DNA of 64,000 nucleotides from Galaxea fascicularis (Eukaryota > Cnidaria > Anthozoa > Scleractinia > Euphylliidae), in the NCBI GenBank assembly GCA_948470475.1, contig OX419338.1:29871273-29935272 (forward strand). Direction: 5' to 3'. Position numbers and translations under genes: made by a program. The notes beneath the pieces were generated by a model. The model was not told where the DNA came from and ran no database searches. It saw only the letters and a program-made list of their open reading frames with translations. Positions within the stretch are counted from its first letter, which is position 1. The number at the start of each line of letters is the position of its first letter. Positions 1-10,107 of this stretch are shown here, piece by piece.

Positions 1-678
1 CAAGATAAAACTAATTCAAATGCAAACGCGTGCTTAGAAAGGTCAATATGACGCAGCCACATCAACATTCATTTCTTCGGTTTCAAAAATCTGCAGAAGC
101 GAGTGATTCAATTTGCGTTAAAGGGTGCTTTCCTTAGCTTACAAAGTTAGGGGGGGGGGGGCACACTATTCCACGTATTCTCACCAACTCTCGAGAAGGG
201 AAGTAACTGTGGACTTATTTTCGCCTTTATTATATGGAAGATTCCATCCATTGAGAAGTGAGTGCACAGGAAATGAATCTGTTTGGAGCGAATATACCGT
301 TTAGGAGTAATCAGTAAGGCACGCACGATGATTTACAGTATCATGTAATAAAAATGCTACCGATTTAAAGTAAAACAATTTTATCGGCAGAATTCCAGAA
401 CTAGCAAAAAGAGGAGCACTGTGAGTTCAGTATAACCTTGAAATACACTAAAGTGTACCTTGCCCCAAAATATCTTTCTCGCTAAAATAAATCTCTGCAC
501 CTGTTTGAAACGCAATGCCCTCTTTTGCTTCGTTTTTACCGAATCCTGTGTTTTTATAGTCTTTAAAACTTACAAAAAAACTAAACGTTATTTGTTTAAC
601 GACCGAGTCAGAAGGGGCGTGGATCTCTTCCTGATTTGACCTCACAATTTACTTTGCATGCACGGTTAAAAGGACCTA

Positions 679-861
679 TACACCTTATTCCAAAATGGCG
701 ACAATTTTATTATTCGTTTATATTCATGTTAATAAGCCCTCTTTGCCTCGACCGCATCTGCAGAATACAATAGAATTTTTAGCTTAAAACGAGGCAACAA
801 GAGCCAATTAACATGGACACAAAGGAATAACAAAATCGTCGCCATTTTGGAATAAGGTGTA
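679..861. repeat. MITE inserted in array unit 1
   Basis: TACACCTTATTCCAAAATGG at the left with its reverse complement at the right (arms about 40 bp, few mismatches). Unit 2 has the uninterrupted site near 3655-3665 (GGACTTATTGCGG), so the boundaries are fixed by comparison within the window. Confidence 0.85.
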
Positions 862-930
862 TTGCGGTACAAATCAGATTGTGACGTCGAATCCGGAATA
901 GAACCACGCCCCTCTGACTTGATTACACAG

Positions 931-1491
931 GTCTAGAGGATAAAGGAAGAGATCACAAAAAACCAGAGCTTCAAGGACTCTGTGGATATCAACCATCGAC
1001 AGTGGACTCAATGGAGCATTCTTCATCTCCTGTGTATATTCCCGGAGAATCTCCCACAACGCCTATGGCTGGGATGCTTCAATATCAAACAACACCTTTC
1101 GAGACCCGTTCTCGGGAGAGAAAAATTATCCAGATTAAAGATCCGAATAGTGACAAGGATGTGACACAGGAAATTCTGAACTGGCAACCCTCTTGGAGTC
1201 CTACCGACAGTACTAGTGGCACATCTAATAGTGTCACACAAAGCATGTCGGGACAGAGTAGTAGCTCAAGTCCTCCTCCTTTGACATCACAAGAACAAGC
1301 TCAGGCAAATGTGCGGGCACAATTTGCAGCGCAGGTCGCTGCACTTTTAGCTAACAGCACAGAGGACAAACCAAAAAAACCTGAATATACAGTCGATAAA
1401 CCATCAGCAATTAAGAAAAGGGGAATGGAAACTGTTGTCAAAACAAAAGTTGCCAAGGTATCAAGCAATTCTGTTGATACATCAGAGACAG
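931..1491 (+). CDS. eIF4G-derived PABP-binding exon, array copy 1
   Basis: The exon runs from acceptor TTACACAG to donor ACAG|gtaatt. It is 561 nt, enters needing one upstream base and leaves with one spare base, so it is symmetric 1-1. The frame is open throughout and reads [30 protein letters not shown] and ends SVDTSETG. The RERK-DPN segment matches the stretch of eIF4G that binds PABP RRM2. Relative to the complete gene it lacks the long acidic C-terminal half of that exon. An in-frame ATG lies at 1011. No upstream partner exon was found in the first 930 bases, so the 5' end may lie outside the window. It could be a cassette exon or a remnant. Confidence 0.7.
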
Positions 1492-1496
1492 GTAAT

Positions 1497-1967
1497 TGAT
1501 GAGGTCAAATAATCAAAAGTTCCAACGCTCGTAGTGAACAAACGTTTTAATCTCTTCTAAAAAGACACGGTTGCTATAGAGAGAAAACAAACAAAATACA
1601 TGCTGCAAGTGAGCAAAAATACAGGCTGAAATCGACAAGAAAGTAACAACAAAATGACACAAAATTGAACCAGAAAAAGACACTTACAAATTAACGTTGT
1701 ATGATTTCCAGGAAGGAAAGTCACAAATAAACGAACGAAGAGGCGTAAACAACCTTAGCGAGAGACAGTGGCGAAAATAAAACCGAAATAACGGAAAATT
1801 GCAAAGGGAGCTAAAACAAAGGAAATTATGCAGATTATGCGATAGAAAGTAACAGAAATAACCTGAATAATTTGCGAAAAGCACAAAATTAAACGTGGCA
1901 AAGGCACTTAGAGAACGATAAGAATGCGGCTAACAAAAGAACGCAATTAACACATAAAGCAGCAACA
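1497..1967. mobile_element. insertion with 9-bp duplication at the copy-1 splice donor
   Basis: ACAGGTAAT occurs at 1488-1496 and again at 1968-1976. Units 2 and 3 have only one occurrence followed by GGTATT. The 471 bp between is A-rich, has no coding capacity and is of unrecognised family. Confidence 0.7.
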
Positions 1968-1981
1968 ACAGGTAATGGTAT

Positions 1982-2346
1982 TCAAACGCCGTACTTCACA
2001 TGAGCCGAACTAAACTCAGTCATTGAGTTCGTGTGAAGTACGGCATTTGACCCAATTAAGTTCGACTGACTTCATTTGGATCGGCTGAGGCGTTTTTCAC
2101 GGCCGGCCAGGCGTGAAAAACGGCTGAAGATAGAGTTTGGGTCAAACGCCGATCTTCACATGAGCCGAACCAAATGGATAATCATGTTAATGTGTATCAA
2201 TGTCGGCCTCAATCTGTTTCTTTTCACGCATGATCCAGTTAAGTTCGGCTGAATTAAGTTCGACGTTTGACTCAACAGGCGAACTCCACTAATTTGGGTC
2301 GACCTAAGCTGATTAAGTTCGGCGCATGTGAAGTACGGCGTTTGAC
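1982..2346. repeat. nested inverted-repeat element with TCAAACGCCGTACTTCACAT ends
   Basis: Four copies of the end sequence alternate in orientation (1982, about 2028-2050, about 2142 and about 2317-2346), suggesting two foldbacks side by side or a nested insertion. It is absent from unit 2, where GGTATTCAAA runs straight into the tail. Confidence 0.8.
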
Positions 2347-3228
2347 CTGGGCCTGAGTATGCCCCTAGTTTGTTGTTTTGATAAAGCTACTACAGGGTGA
2401 AGTGACTTTTGGGAACTAAGAGCCTTTTTAAGCCGACGTAAAAGGGCACTGCCACGCTATTGTACCACCCTTTTAAAAAGCTTAAAACTGCCAATGCATC
2501 AATGGAAACCTTAAAAATAATGGTTTAGTAATGCTGCCTAAAACTGTAGTACTGCATTGACACTATAAACTCCTGTATTCAATCAAAGATGACGAGGATG
2601 GAAATGGATTGAAATTTGAAAAACTTGCCAATTTTTTCAAAATTTCAAGCCATGCATTGAAAATTCACCAAAAAACACAATTTTGGTTAGCTCTCCCTGC
2701 TAAAATTTCATTGGAATTCATCTTGCTGATTCTGTAGGAGCATTTTTTGCACGATAACAGTTAAATGGCAGTAACTTTGGCAGAATTGAACCCCAAACAG
2801 CAAAAATCCTGCTGACAGTGCTCCTTTAACTTGCCACTGAAAGGGTATTAAGAGTAAAGTGGGAAAATAAAAACCGGAACAGTGCTGACAAAATAGGAAA
2901 AATCCTAATGTCCCGAATGAGTGAAATTTCGCAGCAACATAGAGTGTAACTCCTAGAAAGGTCAGCTATTTACAGTCGAACCAGCTCCAGCGTGCCCCTG
3001 TAGATTATATGAATGAATCGATTTTTTAAGAATTGAACCCGTTTGTCGTCCTGAGAATGCATTCAGTTTAGAAACGAGCACATGATATTCAAATCAAAAT
3101 TTGCGGTTTCTGATTATATTGGATTATACGAACAAGGGATATTCCTTATATGGAAAATGCAGCTTGTTTACAGAATGGCGGCAAGAAACCAAGCATCTCT
3201 AACGCCATCAGGGGGGGGGGGGGATATT

Positions 3229-3543
3229 TTTTCGCTAAAATGAATCTTTGCACCTGTTCGAAATGAATTGCGGCTTTTTGCCTCCTTTTTTTTTAATCCT
3301 GCCTTTCAATAGGCTTCGAACCTTACGAAAAATCAGGCAAAGAGTTCATGCGATGCAAATTAGTTTGTGACGTCAAATCAGGAATAGACCCACGCCCCTT
3401 CTGTCTCGGTCGTGAATCAAATAATGCTCTGTTTTAAAGCCCATAAAAAGTCAAGATTGGGCAAAAAGTGACGCAATGCGTTTAGAACAGGTGCAAAGAT
3501 TTATGTTAGCGAAAAAAAAGTATTTGGGGTTATAGGCACTTTA
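3229..3543. repeat. inverted-repeat element, CGCTAAAATGAATCTTTGCA ends
   Basis: The left arm (3229-3275) and right arm (3490-3540) are diverged reverse complements. Partial copies occur upstream of each array exon (near 470-520 and 5045-5095). Confidence 0.7.
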
Positions 3544-3725
3544 AAACTTACGAAAAACCAAACGTCATTTGTTTTACGACCCAGTCAGAAGGGGCGTGGA
3601 TCTCTTCCTGATTTGACTTCACAATCTACTTTGCATGCACGTTTACAAGGACTTATTGCGGTGCAAATCAGTTTGTGTCGTCAAATCCGGAATATGACCA
3701 CGCCTCCTCTGACTTGATTACACAG

Positions 3726-4286
3726 GTCTAGAGGATAAAGGAAGAGATCACCAAAGATCAGAGCCTCAAGGTTTCTATGGACATCAATCATCGACAGTAT
3801 ACCAAATGGAGCAACCTTCGTCTCCTATGTATATTCTCGGAGCATCTCCCACAACGCCTTTGGCTGGGATGCCTCAGAATCAAACACCACTTTTCGAGCC
3901 CCGTACTCGGGAAAGAAAAATTATCCAGATTAAAGATCCGAATAGTGACAAGGATGTGACACAGGAAATTCTGAACCGGCAGCCCTCTTGGAGTCCTACT
4001 GACAAGACTCGTGGCACATCTAATAGTGTCACACAAAGCATGTCAGGACAGGGTAGAAGTTTAAGTCCTCCTCCTTTGTCATCACAAGAACAAGCTGAAG
4101 CAAATGTGCGGGCACAATTTGCTGCCCAGATCGCTGCAAGTTTAGTTAACAACACAGGAGACAGGCCAAAAAAACCTCAATATACAGTCCATAAACCATC
4201 AGCAATTAAGAAAAGGGGAATGGAAACTGTTGTCAAAACAAAAGTTACCAAGGTATCAAGCAATTCTGTTGATACATCAGAGACAG
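3726..4286 (+). CDS. eIF4G-derived PABP-binding exon, array copy 2
   Basis: Same architecture as copy 1: acceptor TTACACAG, 561 nt, phase 1-1, donor ACAG|gtaatg, open frame. It reads GFYGHQSSTVYQMEQPSSPM, then [19 protein letters not shown], and ends VDTSETG. An in-frame ATG lies at 3806. It shares NRQPSWSPTD-like wording with copy 1, whereas copy 3 has [10 protein letters not shown] like the complete gene, so copies 1 and 2 look like the most recent pair. Equal length and lack of stops suggest selection or recent origin. Whether it is expressed cannot be told from sequence. Confidence 0.7.
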
Positions 4287-4635
4287 GTAATGGTATTCAA
4301 ATTACTCTTTTTACTTATTTACTCTGAGTCTGCATCCCTTAGTTTGTTCTTTTAATAAAGCTGCTACAGAGGGAAATGACTTGCTAGCTTTGAACCAAGA
4401 GCTTTTTTAAGCCGACTTAATTGAAAGGGTATTAAGAGTAAAGTGAGAGTTAAAGACTGGAACAGTGCAGACAAATCAGGAAAAGTCCTAATGTCCTGAA
4501 AGATGTAGAAAAGTACCCAATGAGTGAGGCTTCACGGTAACATAAAGTGTAACTCCCAGAAAGGTCAGCTATTCAACAATCATTCCAGAAGTGCGTATTG
4601 GATGTGAGACGGCACATAACCGAGATGGAAATCAT

Positions 4636-4672
4636 CGGTAACAACAATAACAACAACAACACCAACAACGAA
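4636..4672. repeat. AAC-rich microsatellite
   Basis: AACAACAATAACAACAACAA followed by further AAC units, at the junction of units 2 and 3. It may be a retroposon tail. Confidence 0.6.
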
Positions 4673-5328
4673 CCTGCAGAAGCGAATGATTCAATTTGAG
4701 TTAAAGGGTGCTTTCCTCAGCTCACAAAGTTCGGGGGGCATACTATTCCACATATTCTCACCAACTCTCGAGAAGGAAAGTAACTGTGGATTTATTCTTG
4801 CCTTTATTATATGAAAGATTCCATCCACTGAGAAGTGAGTGCAGAAGAAATTAATCTGTTTGAAGTGAATAAAACGTTCAGGGATATTGGGTGGGGCACG
4901 CACGAGGATTTACAGTGTCATGTAATAAAGAGGCTACTGATTTAATAAAAGTAAAACAATTTTATCGGCAGAATTTCGAAACTAGCAAAAAGAGGAGCAC
5001 TGTGAGTTTTATAATCTGAAAAAGACACTAAAGTGTACCTTGCCCCAAAATATATCTCTTGCTAAAATAAATCTCTGCACCTCTTGGAAACGCAATGTAG
5101 CTCTTTTTCTTCGTTTTCACCAAATTCTGACTTTTTATAGTCTTTAAAACTTACGAAAAACTAAACGTCATTTGTTTTGCGACCGAATCAGAAGGGGCGT
5201 GAATCTCTTCCTGATTTGACCTCACAATCTACTTTGCATGCACGTTTACAATGACTTTTTGCCGTGCAAATCAAATTGTGACGTCAAATCCGGAATAGAA
5301 CCACGCCCCCTCTGACTTGAATACACAG

Positions 5329-5889
5329 GTCTAGAGGATAAAGGAAATGATCACCAAAGAACACAGCTTCAAGGACTCTATGGATATCAACCATCGTCAG
5401 TGTACCCAATGGAGCATCCTTCATCTCCTGTGTATACTCTCAGAGCATCTCCCTCAACGCCTATGGCTGAGATGACTCAGTATCAAACAACACCTTTCGA
5501 GCCCCGTACTCGGGAAAGAAAAATTATCCAGATTAAAGATCCGCATAGTGACAAGGACGTGACACAGGAAATTCTGAATCGACAGCCCTCTGGAAGTGTT
5601 ACAGGTAGCACTAGTGGTACACCTACTAACATCACACCAAATATGTCAGGACAGAGTAGTAGCTCAAGTCCTCCTCCTTTGACATCACAGCAACAAGCTG
5701 AGGCAAATGTGCGGGCACAATTTGCAGCGCAGGTCGCTGCAACTTTAGTTGACAACACAGAGGACAAGCCAAAAAAACCTGAATATACAGTTCTGAAGCC
5801 ACCAGCAAATAAAAAAAGGGGAATGGAAACTTTTGACAAAAGTCTAGTAACCGAAGCATCAAGCAATTCTGTTGATACATCAGAGACAG
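5329..5889 (+). CDS. eIF4G-derived PABP-binding exon, array copy 3
   Basis: A 561-nt, phase 1-1, open exon between acceptor ATACACAG and donor ACAG|gtaatg. It reads [39 protein letters not shown] and [14 protein letters not shown], and ends VDTSETG. It is the copy closest to the 28607 exon of complete eIF4G ([20 protein letters not shown]). Its spare 3' base joins in frame to the next eIF4G-derived exon at 7318. The two exons that lie between these in the complete gene (39509 and 40417) have no counterpart I can see here, but dropping both preserves phase. Confidence 0.7.
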
Positions 5890-7317
5890 GTAATGGTATT
5901 TACTGAATATATATTTTAAATTTTTACGCTGCGTTGGTCCATAGTTTAGTCTTTACTGAGATGTAGCTGCTACAGGGTGAAGTGACTTGTTGGACGAGTA
6001 GAGCTTGTTTTTGCTGACTCAACTAAAAGGGTCACTGAAAGGGTATTAAGAGTAAAGCGAGAAAAATAAACTGGAACAGCCTAACAAAACAAAAAATGAA
6101 ACTAAAATCAGTAAAAAGTCATATTGTTTATACTGGGATATAAGTAAGGAAAAAAAAAACATGAACAGCAACAGAGCAGAAAAAAGATATTGTCCTGAAT
6201 AATCTACAAACTATCCCTGAGGAAACGGAGGACTAAGGGTATTTTTTAAAGATGAATAGTCTGGTTACGAGAGACTATTTTTAGCAACAGCCGACCTGCC
6301 TTTTCTATACAGCAGGCCGCCTTTAAGACATTTTAAGTTTTATGTGCAAAGTAAAGTTTAAAGCTACTGCTCCCGAATAACTAAGAAAGGCTGGCTTCAC
6401 CCTTCCTTGATTCACCTCCGTTAATCATGCCTTTGGAAAGCATTCCTTTCCATATGAAGTACTGAAACTATTGAACAATTTCCTACTGAAGCCAGAAATA
6501 TTCTACCTCTGAAACAATTAATTTGGATCCTTTATACGAAAAACTAACCTGACCAAGATCCTTGACACTGATTTCTGGTGCAAATGAACGTAGCCTTAGC
6601 TCCAACTATAATGTAAACAATTCATGGTAATGAATCGGTAATGATGTAAATGGCATATCAACGTTTTTAATTTAATTTAACTCGAAACGGATTTATAGAT
6701 CTCCAATTAATATATTTCACAAATTAAATTATATGTTAGGGTTTTACATGGCCACAATTAGTAGAGGGGAGTCTTCCCCTTAGCTACAGACTACTGACAC
6801 ATAAAGTTCATCATAATCATATTCATCGTCATCATGATCATACTCAATCGGTGACTAGTTTCACAGCAATGTGTAAATTTCAAGGTCAACCATTTTCTAT
6901 CATTCAGGTTTCTCCAGTAAAAACGTGGGTCAGATATGATGGTGGATTGATACAATTCAGCAAATAGTAAGCTGTCACATCGATGTTACTGAGTGTGCAT
7001 TTTCAGAAACACGAGGTCTCTCTTTGAAAACTGTCCTCATGTTCGTGCGCAGTACGCTAAATCTGATAAAAATCAAACTCGTGACAGTAGTGTAGTCTAC
7101 ACTGAGAATCAATAACAGCTGACTTGCGGTGCGGTGTCTTACGTTTGCATCAATTAAATTGGCTTGAAACAAATTATACGTCGCCTTAATTGTCTAGAAA
7201 TTATTTATGGGCTCATTCTTATGCTAAGGTCTGTGGAGAAAAATGTAGGTTCAATAAATTTATTCACCAGATATGTGATAGGGATTTTCCTAACACATAT
7301 TTCTTTCCGTCTAACAG
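5890..7317. other. intron-like spacer after the exon array
   Basis: Bases 5940-6070 continue the duplicated-unit tail. The rest holds AT-rich unique-looking sequence and a CAT/ATC-rich stretch near 6817-6842. No exon matching eIF4G exons 5 or 6 was seen, nor any other supported feature. Confidence 0.5.
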
Positions 7318-7498
7318 CATTGTGGTCTCCCGCACTTGATGAAGTGTCCGATTTGCGACCGGAAGGCCAAAAGGTGATCACATACGAAAGAGATTTCTTG
7401 TTACAGCTCCAAAGCATTCCAACGTGCCTGTTAAGACCAGAAGGCCTGCCCGATTATGAATGTGTCCTCGGTAACAAACAGACCCCTTCAAAGCCAGG
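7318..7498 (+). CDS. eIF4G-derived eIF4E-binding exon
   Basis: A 181-nt exon between acceptor TCTAACAG and donor GG|gtaagt, entering phase 1 and leaving phase 2, as does its homologue at 41101-41296. It reads LWSPALDEVSDLRPEGQKV, then ITYERDFLLQLQSIPTCLL and RPEGLPDYECVLG. YERDFLL (7383-7403) fits the canonical eIF4E-binding consensus YxxxxL plus a hydrophobic residue. The complete gene has YGRDFLL at the same place. It is 15 nt shorter than its homologue, which keeps phase. Conserved motif, splice sites and phase argue that it is a functional exon and not debris, but expression is unproven. Confidence 0.75.
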
Positions 7499-10043
7499 GT
7501 AAGTCAACAGAAAATAAAACAAAACAAACACCAGTGCCATTCTGAAGAAACACTTTGGAAGGCAACACTCTTAGATTCTATTTTGAAGAATGAAAATCGG
7601 TGAAGAAGGAATTTGCTATGCTTGAAAAATATCTTCCCAAGACCAGCATAAGGGATCTATTCAGGACTGCCATATTCAGTGACACAGCATTCTTCGCATG
7701 GTAGCTCGGCAGTGTCATTAAAGTACATCCTACTAGACTGCGAGCAGTCCGTCTTTCTTTCGATCGAAGATCTTGTGAGCGAGTGGAAATTGGGCGAGCG
7801 GAAGTCAGCAAGTGCGAAGCGCTCGCCCCAATTTCCGCCCGCTCGCGCTTCGCACTCGCTCACAAGATCTTCGATCGAAAGAAAGAGGGACTGCCCGCAG
7901 TCTAGAATCCTACTGATGTAAATTTAGCACGTTTCATGGGTGACACCTCTTGATTAACCTTCTGCACTCTTTTGGCATGCTGCATACAGCTTTCTCATCT
8001 TATACACCACATAGATACTGTTTGACGTTTGATCACAAATGAATCGATGGCAACCCATCTGCCTTGCCCATATTTTTTCTTTGCACTGCTCCACGAAAAA
8101 TATCGCAGTCGCACATATTATTCTTTCCCGGCCAATCTGATGACATGCTGATTGGTACGTAATTTAAACAGATTCTAACATTGAACTTTGTCAATACGTT
8201 AAAACACGTCTCAGATGATGAGAAAAACGCTTTGTATGGTACTGGAATCGGCCCTTCGTTTGCATGGCCACTAGTTGGCCGCGAAGTCGCTTCACTGCTA
8301 TCAAGGAAACGACGATGGCAAGGTGGCCACTATCAGTAATGAGTAGATTTTTACTTAGGTTAGTCCTTAAAGTGTTTTTTTTTTTTTTGTGGGAAACATG
8401 GAGGTAGATCGATATTTGTGGAAAACACAGATGTAGATCGCGTGACGGTTTACGTCTAGTTTATAGCGGTAACTAGAAGGACCTCTTGATTTCTTTGATG
8501 ATTTTATGAATTTTCAGCCCGAGCTGGAATTGCAGCATGTTTTGCACTTCTCAAAACACCATTTCCAAAGTTCGGTTCGAACGAACGAATGAAAAGAGAG
8601 GCTCCAGAGTGGTACTGACTCGCTGTGAAAAGCACCATGGGCCTGTTTATATGTTATCAGACATCCGAGACAACCCTCCCGAAGAGTTACCCTAGGCAAG
8701 ATATTTTTGAAAAGTTCTATCAACTGCTTACATGACGGGGGCGAGACAACTCGGGGAGGCGAAAATTAAATGCATGCGAACGCGAAAAAATAATTGCAAC
8801 CGTCTCTCTTCTACTTCAGACAGTGGAAAAAATATCTTATCTCTTTTATGACCGAAACCCACAACGACAGGATTCTTATGTAGCTAGCGTAGTGAGGCTT
8901 TTTTCACATTGCATGATAAGGTCCAAATGAAAATGAGCAGACTTCTATGATGGTCTTGTTCCCTTGCAGATTACAATTTTAGAAATCATTTCTTTCTATG
9001 ACATAGCTGGCTTCACACTTAAACAATTTCTTTTATATGTAATACATTTCCTAAGCTGAAAGTCAATCTTCTAAATCGAGATTTAACAGAAGTTCAGTTT
9101 CATTTCTGTTCATTCCAGTTGTATATCATGAACGGTCGGTAGGTAGCTAAACAGAAAAACAATCATGTTTGACCAAATGTTGGACAGACCGCGTCCACAG
9201 AACGATTTATTCTAGGTAGAACATGAAAAAAATATGAAATACATGTCCCAACCTAGCACGTGGTCGCCACCTCTTCAACGAATGCAATCAGTGCAATTGA
9301 AAGATTGGGAAAAAAACACTTCTTGAAGACACCATTAAACTGATAAAAGGATCGAGCCAACACAAGAATATACGGGAAATCCAACTCCACGTGGCTTTGG
9401 CCTTAAACCTTTTACAGCTGAACAGACTGAGGAGAATCGAACCCCATATACAATCGGAGACAGGTTTTCAAACTCACTACAGTCTTCTGTGGTGTAAAGC
9501 TAATCAGCCCGATGTTAAATAACTTGTATGTGCAGTTGTTACTTCTCACTAAAGTAAGAGCATCTAGAAAACAGGATACGTTCTCATCGCCGTACCCTGC
9601 CAGCAGACGTTTTCTACCTTGTCGTTTCTATTCCCTAGTCTTTTTATGTCTATCTTTACCGTTGTGGAAGACTAGAAAATATATAGGATAAAAATCTCTG
9701 CTAGCAGGGTGACTTCAATCGCCGTTCAGGAGACCATCTTTGTAATCTTTTCAAATCGCTTGAGTCTAACTAGCTCCTAATCCTGGCGCTCCCCGCACCC
9801 CCCCTTCCCCCTCCCCTCCCCTCCCCTCCTTTCCCTCTCACGGAAACGAGTGTACGGTACCGCAAGTTGTTTGTTTGTTTGTTTGTTTTAAATTAAGGTG
9901 CCCTGTATAACCACGCCCCCTCCCTCCCTCCCAGCCTCTGTATCTTATTATGACCCTTGTAACTTATTGCAACAATATGATTGTGGCTAGTTTTATCTGC
10001 AGAATTTATCATCTTGCTAGCATGACTTTGTTTCCATTTCCAG
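7499..10043. other. intron between eIF4G-derived exons
   Basis: Contains the foldback at 7734-7904, a T-run near 8380, a C-rich tract around 9790-9840 and a (TTTG)n microsatellite near 9867-9889. No coding sequence was supported. Confidence 0.5.
7734..7904. repeat. foldback element
   Basis: Near-perfect inverted arms: the left arm (7734-7790) begins CTAGACTGCGAGCAGTCC and includes CGATCGAAGATCTTGTGAGC. The right arm (about 7850-7904) is its reverse complement with a few mismatches. Short open frames here are by-products of the palindrome. Confidence 0.85.
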
Positions 10044-10107
10044 GATGGAGAAACCTAATGGTGTTGAGAATATATTTCTCCCTGAATCCACTCGTCTGCA
10101 GTTCAGC
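10044..10107 (+). CDS. eIF4G-derived 64-nt linker exon
   Basis: Acceptor TTTCCAG and donor AGC|gtgagt bound a 64-nt exon, phase 2 in and phase 0 out. It reads MEKPNGVENIFLPESTRLQF. The complete gene has a 64-nt exon of the same phases at 41690-41753 ([20 protein letters not shown]). Identical exon length, phase and order after the eIF4E-binding exon show that this region was duplicated as genomic DNA. The next homologous exon (42455) is not found. The phase-0 end fits the phase-0 start of the first Roco exon at 12584. Confidence 0.75.

Larger units (their letters stand above)
90..6120 (+). repeat. tandem segmental duplication, three units, each with one eIF4G-derived exon
   Basis: Three related blocks follow one another (about 96-2990, 3230-4600 and 4680-6070). 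Shared landmarks are a block around 109-200 that recurs at 4691-4780, the 561-nt exon, a post-exon segment with ATAAAGCT and CTACAG (near 2381 and 4354), and the string AAGGGTATTAAGAGTAAAG near 2840, 4427 and 6038. Unit 1 is longer because at least three elements inserted into it. Duplication at DNA level is indicated because intronic flanks are copied along with the exon. The source exon is at 28607-29882 of the complete eIF4G gene. Boundaries are approximate. Confidence 0.85.

Noticed and set aside
3777..3959. Alternative frame MDINHRQYTKW in the array copies
   Set aside because: The frame homologous to eIF4G is a different one, is open across the whole exon and contains the PABP site.
7578..7921. 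Several 70-80 residue reading frames on both strands
   Set aside because: They arise from the 7734-7904 foldback; no domain and mirrored on both strands.
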